Shown in pieces: positions 16,737-22,700 of a stretch of DNA of 22,700 nucleotides. Location of the stretch: contig DDSG01000171.1 in assembly GCA_002343325.1 (NCBI GenBank), forward strand, positions 1 through 22,700, read 5' to 3'. Below the pieces are notes generated by a model, which searched no databases, was not told the DNA's origin, and saw only the letters and a list, made by a program, of their open reading frames with translations. Both the position numbers and the translations under genes were made by a program. How positions within the stretch are numbered: the first letter of the stretch is position 1; the number at the start of each line of letters is the position of its first letter. Source of the stretch: Phycisphaerales bacterium UBA2396. Lineage in GTDB: Bacteria; Planctomycetota; Phycisphaerae; Phycisphaerales; UBA1924.

Positions 16737-16742
16737 AGCGTA
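16737..16742 (-). promoter_or_regulatory. Putative -10 box (TACGCT) for leaderless aldehyde dehydrogenase mRNA
   Basis: TACGCT on the minus strand fits TANNNT and sits 5 bases before the ATG at 16731. Only three of six positions match TATAAT, so it is the weakest of the six such boxes in this window. No Shine-Dalgarno or -35 box is visible. Confidence 0.3.
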
Positions 16743-16782
16743 GGACGCCGGCCGGGGGATCTCTCGCGGCCCAAGACGCGGA

Positions 16783-17418
16783 TCAGGGCTTGGTCGTGGG
16801 CTTGGCAGCCAGCAAATCCTCGATCCGCTTCACGAGCGTGGTATCCATCGGATCGGTCTTGGGATCAAACCGCGCCACCACGTTCCCGTCGCGATCGACA
16901 ATGAACTTCTGGAAGTTCCACTGCGGATCCCCGCCGATGGGCTTGGGCTGCGACGACAGCTTCTTGTACAAGGGGTGCTGATCCTCGCCCTTGACGGAGA
17001 TCTTCGAGAACAGCGGGAACGTGACCTTGTACTGATCGCTGCAGAACTGCTTGATGTCGGCGTCGGAGCCCGGCTCCTGCCCGCGGAAGTTGTTCGCGGG
17101 GAACGCGAGAATCACGAAGCCCTTGTCCTTCTTCTCGTCGTAGAGCTTCTGCAGCGACTTGTACTGCGGCGTGTACCCGCAGCGGCTCGCCACGTTCACG
17201 ATCATCACCACCTTGCCCTTGTACTGCTCAAGGTTCTGGTCCTTGCCGTCAATGTCCTTCATCGTGAATCCAAGGACGTACGGGTCGACCGCCTCGGCCG
17301 GCTTGGGGTCCGCGGGCTTTGGCTCGGCGGGGGCTGGGGCGGCGGGCTTGGGCTGCGCGGCCCACGCGACCATCCCCGCGGCGAGCACGATCGACGGAAC
17401 AATCACTGACAGCTTCAT
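16783..17418 (-). CDS. Secreted glutathione peroxidase family thiol peroxidase
   Basis: This family reduces peroxides; Cys members of this type usually draw electrons from thioredoxin. The 211-residue protein has a signal peptide (MKLSVIVPSIVLAAGMVAWA), a Pro/Ala/Lys linker (about 22-43) and a complete domain. The peroxidatic residue is Cys80 in NVASRCGYT, encoded by an ordinary TGC, so it is not a selenoprotein. The position of the active-site Gln in FPCNQF is Asn110 (FPANNF), Trp167-Asn168 are kept, and Cys126 in QFCSDQY is in the place of the resolving Cys of thioredoxin-dependent members. The Shine-Dalgarno GGAGGT (17425-17430) lies 6 bases before the ATG and fixes the start. It presumably protects the periplasm or envelope against peroxides. 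The small lipoprotein gene lies upstream, separated by a terminator. Confidence 0.93.
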   Translation of the reverse strand: MKLSVIVPSIVLAAGMVAWAAQPKPAAPAPAEPKPADPKPAEAVDPYVLGFTMKDIDGKDQNLEQYKGKVVMIVNVASRCGYTPQYKSLQKLYDEKKDKGFVILAFPANNFRGQEPGSDADIKQFCSDQYKVTFPLFSKISVKGEDQHPLYKKLSSQPKPIGGDPQWNFQKFIVDRDGNVVARFDPKTDPMDTTLVKRIEDLLAAKPTTKP

Positions 17419-17484
17419 GCGATGACCTCCGCTTGATTCTTCGCCCGTGCAACCCCCCGCGACGCAGCCGAGGGCCTCTCGACT

Positions 17485-17523
17485 CAAAAAAGAGACGGGG
17501 GCCGCCCATCCGGACAGCCCCCG
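17485..17523 (-). terminator. Rho-independent terminator of the small lipoprotein gene
   Basis: On the minus strand CGGGGGC (17523-17517) and GCCCCCG (17502-17496) form a 7-bp GC stem with a 14-base loop, followed by TCTC and six T residues (17491-17486). It is 27 bases after the stop codon at 17550 and is the only classical rho-independent terminator I found. It makes separate transcription of the peroxidase likely. Confidence 0.75.
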
Positions 17524-17549
17524 CGTTCGAAATCCTCTGAGGCCGCGAA

Positions 17550-17738
17550 TTACTTCGTCGCGTCCTTCACGGCGTCTTTCGCCGCGTCCTTCATCTCGCC
17601 CGCGGCATTGCCCGCGTCCTTCGCCGCATCCTTCACTTCCGTCGTCTTCGGGGCGGCAGGCTTCTTCTCGCAGCCGGTCGCGAAGCCAACAACCACAAGG
17701 GCAGCCAGGGGAATCAGGGCCTTCACAGCAGTCTTCAT
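17550..17738 (-). CDS. Small Ala/Lys/Asp-rich lipoprotein (62 residues)
   Basis: The N-terminus MKTAVKALIPLAALVVVGFA followed by TGC is a lipoprotein signal with an acceptable lipobox (ATG-Cys23). The mature part of about 40 residues is nearly all Lys, Asp, Ala and Glu, with repeated KDAAKDA units predicted to form an amphipathic helix, like short Lpp-type or entericidin-like lipoproteins. No specific function can be assigned. The start is decided by GGAGGT 6 bases before the ATG and by the signal sequence; longer in-frame starts would bury the signal. A rho-independent terminator follows. A possible promoter lies at 17789-17818. Confidence 0.8.
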   Translation of the reverse strand: MKTAVKALIPLAALVVVGFATGCEKKPAAPKTTEVKDAAKDAGNAAGEMKDAAKDAVKDATK

Positions 17739-17788
17739 GTCGAACCTCCAAAGGGGTGTATGTGCTCGAACAAGAACCCAACAGAACG

Positions 17789-17818
17789 ATGGTCTGGGGT
17801 CAGTCCCCGCCAAGTCAA
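17789..17818 (-). promoter_or_regulatory. Possible promoter of the small lipoprotein gene
   Basis: TTGACT (17818 to 17813, five of six matches) is followed after 18 bases by GACCAT (17794 to 17789, three of six). The start would be near 17782, giving a leader of about 44 bases that includes the Shine-Dalgarno. The -10 box is poor. Confidence 0.3.
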
Positions 17819-17823
17819 GCGTC

Positions 17824-17829
17824 TAGACT
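17824..17829 (+). promoter_or_regulatory. Putative -10 box (TAGACT) for leaderless PTPS-like gene
   Basis: TAGACT matches TATAAT at four of six positions and ends 7 bases before the GTG at 17837, so the transcript would begin at the start codon. No Shine-Dalgarno and no -35 box are seen. Confidence 0.4.
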
Positions 17830-17836
17830 CGCTCCA

Positions 17837-18655
17837 GTGATCCAACTGACCCGATCAGTTCGATTTTCCTTGTCCAATACCTTTCAGACTCCAAACACCG
17901 TCCTTCCCGAGCGGTCACAGGGGTACGCGGGGGTCGGCACGGCGTGGGATTCAGGGTGGGGTGCGTTTCATCAGCTCGATGTCTCCCTGCACGGCCCGAT
18001 CGACCCCGTTCTGGGTTACCTCGTCGACATCAAGGTGATTGATCGGGCGGTCCATCACGCTGTTGTTCCGATTCTCGCCGACGGATTTCGCGCGGCCGCC
18101 GAGCCCGTGACGGTGCTTTCGAGCGCCGTGGCCGCACTCAACGCTGAATTGAGTGGCCGCCTCGTCGGTGTGACCTGGAAGCTCTCCCCATTTCTGAGCA
18201 TCTCAATGAACACCCAACACCCCGATCGTGCGCTCATCCGCGTCCGGTTCGAGTTCGCGGCCTCTCACCGGCTGCACGTGGCGAGCCTCTCGGCGGAGGA
18301 GAACGTCAGGCACTTCGGCAAGTGCAATCACGCCTCGGGTCATGGGCACAACTACGTGTTCGAGCCGGCGGTCGAAGTCACACCCGGATCGGGCAAGGGG
18401 CTCACGGCGAGCCAGATCGAGCGCATCTGCGATCGGGTGATCCTGCAGCGTTACGACCACAAGCACCTGAACCTGGATACGCCCGAGTTCGCGGAAGGAA
18501 GCGGTCTGAACCCGTCGGTCGAGAACATCGCGATGGTCTTTTTCGGGCTGCTTAAGCCCGAGATCGAGGCGGCGGGGCCGAATGTTCGGCTGCACTGCGT
18601 CACCGTGTGGGAGACAGACCGCACGAGCGCGACCTACCCGTGCGACGCCCGATAA
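17837..18655 (+). CDS. Tandem-domain 6-pyruvoyl/6-carboxy-tetrahydropterin synthase (PTPS/QueD) family protein
   Basis: PTPS/QueD enzymes convert dihydroneopterin triphosphate to a tetrahydropterin, feeding queuosine, folate or biopterin routes. The second half of this 272-residue protein (about 134-272) is a complete active domain: FEFAASHRLH (zinc His144), FGKCNHASGHGHNY (Cys163, zinc His169 and His171), YDHKHLN (Asp207, His208) and WET (Glu259). The first half (about 1-125) looks like a second copy of the fold (QLTRSVRFSL, FHQLDVSLHG, VDIKVIDRAV, GVTWKLSPF) but lacks the zinc histidines and the Cys, so it is probably structural. The GTG at 17837 is chosen because it begins just before the domain and has a TAGACT box 7 bases upstream. 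An ATG at 17789 is possible, and an internal ATG at 18206 would give only the active domain. Confidence 0.87.
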   Translation: MIQLTRSVRFSLSNTFQTPNTVLPERSQGYAGVGTAWDSGWGAFHQLDVSLHGPIDPVLGYLVDIKVIDRAVHHAVVPILADGFRAAAEPVTVLSSAVAALNAELSGRLVGVTWKLSPFLSISMNTQHPDRALIRVRFEFAASHRLHVASLSAEENVRHFGKCNHASGHGHNYVFEPAVEVTPGSGKGLTASQIERICDRVILQRYDHKHLNLDTPEFAEGSGLNPSVENIAMVFFGLLKPEIEAAGPNVRLHCVTVWETDRTSATYPCDAR

Positions 18656-18706
18656 TGGCCTCCCTTTGCGAAGGGCAGTGGCAACGGGGGCGCGGTCGCT
18701 TGGCGG

Positions 18707-18712
18707 TATGAT
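18707..18712 (+). promoter_or_regulatory. Putative -10 box (TATGAT) for leaderless GspE-like gene
   Basis: TATGAT matches TATAAT at five of six positions and ends 9 bases before the ATG at 18722, so the mRNA would have a leader of about 2 bases at most. There is no Shine-Dalgarno in this interval. Confidence 0.45.
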
Positions 18713-18721
18713 GGTTCGAAC

Positions 18722-20404
18722 ATGGGGATCGGCGAATATCTCTCGAGCCAGGGGCTTCTCAGCCACGACGACGTCGCACGGGCCGAGGCTGATGCGGAGG
18801 CGGCGGGCGAACGGCTCGACCGCTATCTGCTCCGGACGTCCCGCGTGCCGAGGGAGCGGGTGCTCGAGGCGTTGTCCGAGCAGTTTCATATGCCCGTGGT
18901 CGACCTGACCACCGTTCAGGCCGACGCGGAGGTGCTGGCGCTGGTCCCGGCGAAGATCGTCTTCGGGCAGCGCTGCGTGCCGATTGCGCGTGAGAACGGC
19001 GTGCTGACCGTGGCGACGGCGAACCCCTACGACCTGTCGGTGCTGGACGAGCTGCGGCTGGTGACCGGGCTGTCGATCTCCCCCGCGCTGGCGGACGAGG
19101 AAGAGCTCCACAACTTCATCAGGGCGAACTACGGCGTCGGCGGGGACACGCTCGATGCGATGTCGGCGGGGCTTGGCGAGGCGCCCACGCAGACGCGGGC
19201 CGAGAGCGACGATGTCCAGGCGGCGCAAGAGGCGTCGGTTGTCCGGCTTGTCAACGACATTCTGAGCGAGGCGATCGCCGAGCGTGCGACGGACGTTCAC
19301 GTCGAGCCCTACGAGCACGAACTGGCTGTCCGCTACCGCATCGACGGCGTGCTGCAGCGTGCGAACGTGCCCGCGACGATCAATCGGTTCGGGGCGGCGA
19401 TCATCTCGCGCCTGAAAATCATGGCGAACCTGAACATCGCCGAGAAGCGCAAGCCTCAGGACGGGCGCATCACGTTCCGGGCGCGGGTGCAGGGCAAGCC
19501 GGCGGAAGAGTTCGATCTGCGTGTGTCGACGATCCCGATGCTGTTCGGCGAGGGCGTTGTGCTTCGCGTGCTGTCGAAGCAGGCGGTGCTGATGACGCTC
19601 GACCAGCTCGGGATGCCCCCGAAGGTCGACGCGACGTGGCGAGAGCTGATCAACCGTCCGCACGGGATCGTGCTGGTGACGGGCCCGACGGGTTCGGGTA
19701 AATCGACCACCCTGTACGCTTCGCTCAACACGATCGTTTCGGACGAGATCAAGGTCATCACGGTCGAGGACCCGGTCGAGTATCACGTGCGCGGGGTCAA
19801 CCAGATTCAGGTCAACCACAAGGTCGGGCTGGATTTCTCGGCCGGTCTTCGTGCGATCCTGCGTCACGACCCCGACGTGGTGATGATCGGTGAGATCCGC
19901 GACAAGGAAACGGCGGAGACGGCGATCCAGGCGTCGCTCACCGGGCACCTGGTCTTTTCGACGCTTCACACCAACGACTCGTGCGGCGCCACGACGCGAC
20001 TGCTCGACATGGGCGTCGAGCCCTTCCTGGTCGCCAGCTCGCTCGAGGCGGTGCTCGCCCAGCGGCTGGTGCGGCGGATCTGCTCGGCGTGCGGGGCGGA
20101 CTACACGCCCGACCACGCCGAACTTCCGGCGGAGTTCACGATGCCGGCCTCGGGGCTGCTGCGCCGCGGCTCGGGCTGCCGGGCGTGCCGAAACACCGGG
20201 TACCGCGGGCGCGTGGGCGTGTACGAGCTGCTGCGGATTTCCGACCACACGCGCGAGCAGGTGATGCAGCGGATCAACGCCCACCAGATCGCGCAGAGCG
20301 CGAAAGCGGAAGGAAACCTCTCGACGCTGCGCGACGACGGGTACACAAAGGTCGCGGCCGGGCTCACGACACTCCACGAGGTGGCGTCGGCGCTGGCGGG
20401 ATGA
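18722..20404 (+). CDS. Type II secretion / type IV pilus assembly ATPase (GspE/PilB family)
   Basis: This cytoplasmic hexameric ATPase powers pseudopilus or pilus assembly. The 560-residue protein has an N-terminal GspE/MshE-type domain (about 1-140), a linker, then the ATPase core. Core motifs are SSVVRLVND-like helix N2, Walker A GPTGSGKST (321-329), the Asp box VITVEDPVEYHV, Walker B VVMIGEIRDKETA and the His box STLHTNDS. A CSAC...CRAC four-cysteine zinc insertion follows near the C-terminus, typical of GspE and PilB. GspE and PilB cannot be separated by sequence alone. No other secretion gene is adjacent, though a pseudopilin-like gene lies about 8 kb away. The ATG at 18722 follows a TATGAT box by 9 bases. 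The gene ends 3 bases from the stop of the convergent phosphatase gene. Confidence 0.95.
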   Translation: MGIGEYLSSQGLLSHDDVARAEADAEAAGERLDRYLLRTSRVPRERVLEALSEQFHMPVVDLTTVQADAEVLALVPAKIVFGQRCVPIARENGVLTVATANPYDLSVLDELRLVTGLSISPALADEEELHNFIRANYGVGGDTLDAMSAGLGEAPTQTRAESDDVQAAQEASVVRLVNDILSEAIAERATDVHVEPYEHELAVRYRIDGVLQRANVPATINRFGAAIISRLKIMANLNIAEKRKPQDGRITFRARVQGKPAEEFDLRVSTIPMLFGEGVVLRVLSKQAVLMTLDQLGMPPKVDATWRELINRPHGIVLVTGPTGSGKSTTLYASLNTIVSDEIKVITVEDPVEYHVRGVNQIQVNHKVGLDFSAGLRAILRHDPDVVMIGEIRDKETAETAIQASLTGHLVFSTLHTNDSCGATTRLLDMGVEPFLVASSLEAVLAQRLVRRICSACGADYTPDHAELPAEFTMPASGLLRRGSGCRACRNTGYRGRVGVYELLRISDHTREQVMQRINAHQIAQSAKAEGNLSTLRDDGYTKVAAGLTTLHEVASALAG

Positions 20405-20407
20405 TCG

Positions 20408-22351
20408 TCAACGGGCGAGCACGGGGCCCTTGACACGCACCAGCACGAACGTGACGTCGTCGTGCTGCGGCACGCCGTCGCGGAAGGTTCGCAGAGACGC
20501 TTCGATCTGGTCGCCGATCTCCTTGAGCGGGCGATCCGCATGAGCCTGGATCAGATCCCGCAGGCGGTCCTTCCCGAACAGTTCGCCCGCGGGCGAGGCG
20601 GACTCCCAGATGCCGTCGGTCCCGACGACGATCAGGTCACCCGGCCTGAGGTCGGCCCATTCGTACTGCTCGTATTGGGCGTCGGCGTCGATCCCGACGG
20701 GGATGCCGCCGCCGTCGAGTTCGCGGAACGACCCGTCCGACGGGCGGTAGATGATGGCGGGGTCGTGCCCGCCGCTGGCCCAGCGGACTTTCCCCGCGAC
20801 CGGGTCGATCTCGAGCATGGCGAGGGTGATGAACTGCTCGGCCCTGCCGTCGGAGGCGATGACGCGGTTGACGCGCGTGATGAGATGCGCGAGATCGTTC
20901 GCGTCGGCGACGTCGGCGCGGAGGGCGGCCCGGCAGGCGGCCATCATAAGCGCCGAGCCCACGCCATGCCCCATCACGTCCGCCACGACGAACAGCGTGC
21001 GGCCGCCCGGGGTCTGGGTCATGTCGATGAAGTCGTAATAGTCGCCACCGGCTGCGTCGCAGTACTTCGATCGTCCTTCGACGTCGAGCCCTGGCAGTGT
21101 TGGCGGCTTGTCGGGCAGAAGCCCCTGCTGGACCTGAACCGCGACGGCCATCGACGCCGCGAGCTTCACGTGCTCCTCGAGCCTGGGAACCATGGCGTTG
21201 AACGCACGGGCAAGGTCGCCGATCTCGTCGTTGGTTGCTTCGGGTGCGCGGGCCTTCATGTCCCCCGAGGCGAGCGCATCGGCAGCGAGACGAACGTCGA
21301 GGATCGGCCGCACGATGCCCCGTGCGACGGCCCAGGCGACCAGGGCGGCGAGAATCGCCACGATGCCGGCCACGATCGCTTGCGACCCGGCGAGCCTGCC
21401 GAGCGAGGCCGTGAACTGCGACTGAGGCTCGATGATCAGCACACGCCATGGGCGTTCCTGCATTGCGGCGAACCCCGCGATCCAGTCGACGGGGCCTTCT
21501 GTGGCCGGTTGCCAGCGGACCAGCGTCGCGCCCTGCGCGGCTCCGCGGACCGCTGAGGCCAGGCCGATGGTGCCCAGCGGGGCAATCGCCGGCAGACTGA
21601 AGGTGGCCTCGGGATCGAGGGATGCGATCTGCGCCGCAGAAAGCGGCTCGACGGCTGAATACAGGCGGGATTTGTCGGGGATGCTCAGCACCACGCCGTG
21701 ACTTTCGATCAGGACCGGCACCGCGCCCTCGGCGACACCCGCGTGATCGACGATGGACCAGATGCGTTCCCCGCGGAGCTTGAGGACGACGGCTCCGATC
21801 ACGCGAGACTCACCCTCGCCGGCGAGCACGGGGTGTGCGAAGTAGACGCCGGGCTCGCCTGACGTCTTGCCGACGAGGAACTCGGAAACGAATCGGCGTC
21901 CGAGCAGAGCCTCGCGAACATACTCACGGAAGGTAAAGTCCATGCCCACGTTCGCCGGGCTTGTGGACGCGATCCCGACGCCGGCGGCATCAGTGACGAA
22001 GATCGAGGCGAAGTCCGACGAGGTCGTGGTCACGCTCGCAAAGAGACGATCCACCGCCGGGAGGAGCGCCGGGCGTTGGCCGGTGCTCGCAGAGCAGAAG
22101 GCGATCACGTCGTCGTCGCGGGCGACCTGCGCGACGTTGCGCGAGGTGTCGGCGAGCAACTGGTCGAGGCGAGAGGCGGTCGCCTGGGCAATCAGCGCGA
22201 GGTTTCTGCGGGCCGAGTCGTCGAGCGCGGCTCGGCTGGCCGACGCGGCCAGTGCCACCGCGACAACGAGCGGCACAACAGCGCACAGCAGAAGTGCGAT
22301 CGTGACCTTGCGGGCGATGGAACCCCTGCGCGGGCGGGTCGTGTCGTTCAC
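20408..22351 (-). CDS. Membrane sensor phosphatase (Cache-like sensor, HAMP, PP2C/SpoIIE)
   Basis: RsbU/SpoIIE-type phosphatases dephosphorylate anti-sigma antagonist proteins in partner-switching pathways. In this 647-residue protein a transmembrane helix (about 16-37) is followed by a periplasmic double-Cache-like sensor (about 40-318), a second helix (about 323-346) and a HAMP domain (about 346-400). The C-terminal PPM phosphatase domain (about 420-642) has metal-binding Asp437 in AGGDYYDF, Asp458 in VADVMGHG, Asp579 in GTDG and Asp631/632 in QHDDVT, so it should be active. No RsbV/RsbW-type partner or sigma factor is in the window. The GTG at 22351 is chosen because TACGAT lies 6 bases upstream; no Shine-Dalgarno is present. 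The ligand is unknown. Confidence 0.93.
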   Translation of the reverse strand: MNDTTRPRRGSIARKVTIALLLCAVVPLVVAVALAASASRAALDDSARRNLALIAQATASRLDQLLADTSRNVAQVARDDDVIAFCSASTGQRPALLPAVDRLFASVTTTSSDFASIFVTDAAGVGIASTSPANVGMDFTFREYVREALLGRRFVSEFLVGKTSGEPGVYFAHPVLAGEGESRVIGAVVLKLRGERIWSIVDHAGVAEGAVPVLIESHGVVLSIPDKSRLYSAVEPLSAAQIASLDPEATFSLPAIAPLGTIGLASAVRGAAQGATLVRWQPATEGPVDWIAGFAAMQERPWRVLIIEPQSQFTASLGRLAGSQAIVAGIVAILAALVAWAVARGIVRPILDVRLAADALASGDMKARAPEATNDEIGDLARAFNAMVPRLEEHVKLAASMAVAVQVQQGLLPDKPPTLPGLDVEGRSKYCDAAGGDYYDFIDMTQTPGGRTLFVVADVMGHGVGSALMMAACRAALRADVADANDLAHLITRVNRVIASDGRAEQFITLAMLEIDPVAGKVRWASGGHDPAIIYRPSDGSFRELDGGGIPVGIDADAQYEQYEWADLRPGDLIVVGTDGIWESASPAGELFGKDRLRDLIQAHADRPLKEIGDQIEASLRTFRDGVPQHDDVTFVLVRVKGPVLAR

Positions 22352-22357
22352 GGTCCG

Positions 22358-22363
22358 ATCGTA
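22358..22363 (-). promoter_or_regulatory. Putative -10 box (TACGAT) for leaderless phosphatase mRNA
   Basis: TACGAT on the minus strand matches TATAAT at four of six positions and lies 6 bases before the GTG at 22351. It is inside the 36-base gap after the upstream gene, so the phosphatase may have its own transcript even though the two genes are closely spaced. Confidence 0.4.
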
Positions 22364-22387
22364 CCGCCGCGCCCGCGAGGGAGCGGG

Positions 22388-22700
22388 TCAGGGTTCGGGG
22401 GTCGAACCGATCCTCAACTCCGGATCGATCGGCCACGGGCGGGCGGGTCGTCCCGAGAGTCGAAGGGCCGATTCGGGGTTCACGCCGTGCGCCCAGGGGA
22501 CGAGGTACTTGCCCTTCAGACCTTCGGGCTTGTCGATCTCATCGCGCATGTCGCGGCCTTTGACCCAGGCATCATTACGACGCGCGGTCACGGTCCAGGA
22601 GACCACAAGCCCGGGCGTGCCGCCGGCGATCTGCAGGACGCCCGCGGCGACGGGGCCGGGGGCGGGGGAGAACGGGAAAGGGTCGGGTAGGGGAAGAGGG
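22388..22700 (-). CDS. C-terminal part of an unrecognised protein, continuing past the window
   Basis: The minus-strand frame is open from the window edge to a TGA at 22388, giving at least 103 C-terminal residues. They read naturally as protein: a Pro-rich stretch, then VLQIAGGTPGLVVSWTVTAR, a charged segment (KGRDMRDEIDKPEGLKGKY) and a Pro/Arg-rich tail ending IGSTPEP. A GTG at 22606 could start a 72-residue protein, but the coherent upstream reading favours a longer gene cut by the window. I do not recognise the family. It precedes the phosphatase gene by 36 bases on the same strand. Confidence 0.6.
   Translation of the reverse strand, partial: PLPLPDPFPFSPAPGPVAAGVLQIAGGTPGLVVSWTVTARRNDAWVKGRDMRDEIDKPEGLKGKYLVPWAHGVNPESALRLSGRPARPWPIDPELRIGSTPEP

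Noticed and set aside
16783..17418. Possible selenocysteine glutathione peroxidase
   Set aside because: The peroxidatic residue is encoded by TGC, not an in-frame TGA.

Overview
The window reads as chromosomal DNA of a GC-rich, Gram-negative-type bacterium, most likely a planctomycete of the class Phycisphaerae. Reasons: a secreted protein ending in a duplicated dockerin-like DFDGDGFVDFFDFDAF module, a pseudopilin-fold protein with an FTLIELLVVIAI methylation signal and a C-terminal ADGHV motif, a two-domain pterin synthase of a type I recall from planctomycetes, an LPS-type heptosyltransferase, and strong G/C preference at third codon positions. The assignment is by pattern only; there is no rRNA here. 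I see no mobile element, phage gene, CRISPR array or defence system. Coding is dense and no gap exceeds 300 bases.

Layout. 1-24 is the 5' part of a tRNA on the minus strand, with a good sigma70-type promoter at 53-81. Minus-strand hflX (123-1571) and pyrG (1735-3684) follow, separated by a gap with three small hairpins. Divergent from pyrG, two paralogous secreted M1 metallopeptidases (3832-5661, 5714-8344) form a plus-strand pair; the second carries a C-terminal HEAT-like region. A perfect 13-bp palindrome at 8369-8400 separates them from two convergent minus-strand genes: the dockerin-like secreted protein (8434-9372) and the pseudopilin-like protein (9454-10431). Upstream is a family 9 glycosyltransferase (10571-11599, minus). 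On the plus strand, a 641-residue secreted protein of unknown function (11755-13680) is directly abutted by an RluA-type pseudouridine synthase (13681-14349).

The second half holds, on the minus strand, rpiA (14361-15059), an ALDH7-type aldehyde dehydrogenase (15202-16731), a secreted thiol peroxidase of the glutathione peroxidase family (16783-17418) and a 62-residue lipoprotein (17550-17738) with a rho-independent terminator. On the plus strand are a tandem-domain PTPS/QueD protein (17837-18655) and a GspE/PilB-type ATPase (18722-20404). A membrane-bound sensor phosphatase of the RsbU/SpoIIE type (20408-22351) and the C-terminal part of an unrecognised gene (22388 to the window edge) are on the minus strand.

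Most genes are housekeeping or cell-envelope functions and do not form one pathway. The most unusual signal runs across genes: six genes have a TANNNT hexamer 5-9 bases ahead of the start codon and no Shine-Dalgarno sequence, as expected of leaderless mRNAs. Several others have clear GGAGG-type sites, so two modes of translation initiation appear to coexist. The pterin synthase with a degenerate first domain and the divergent, N-terminally extended CTP synthase are the most interesting individual proteins. I found no convincing new multi-gene system.
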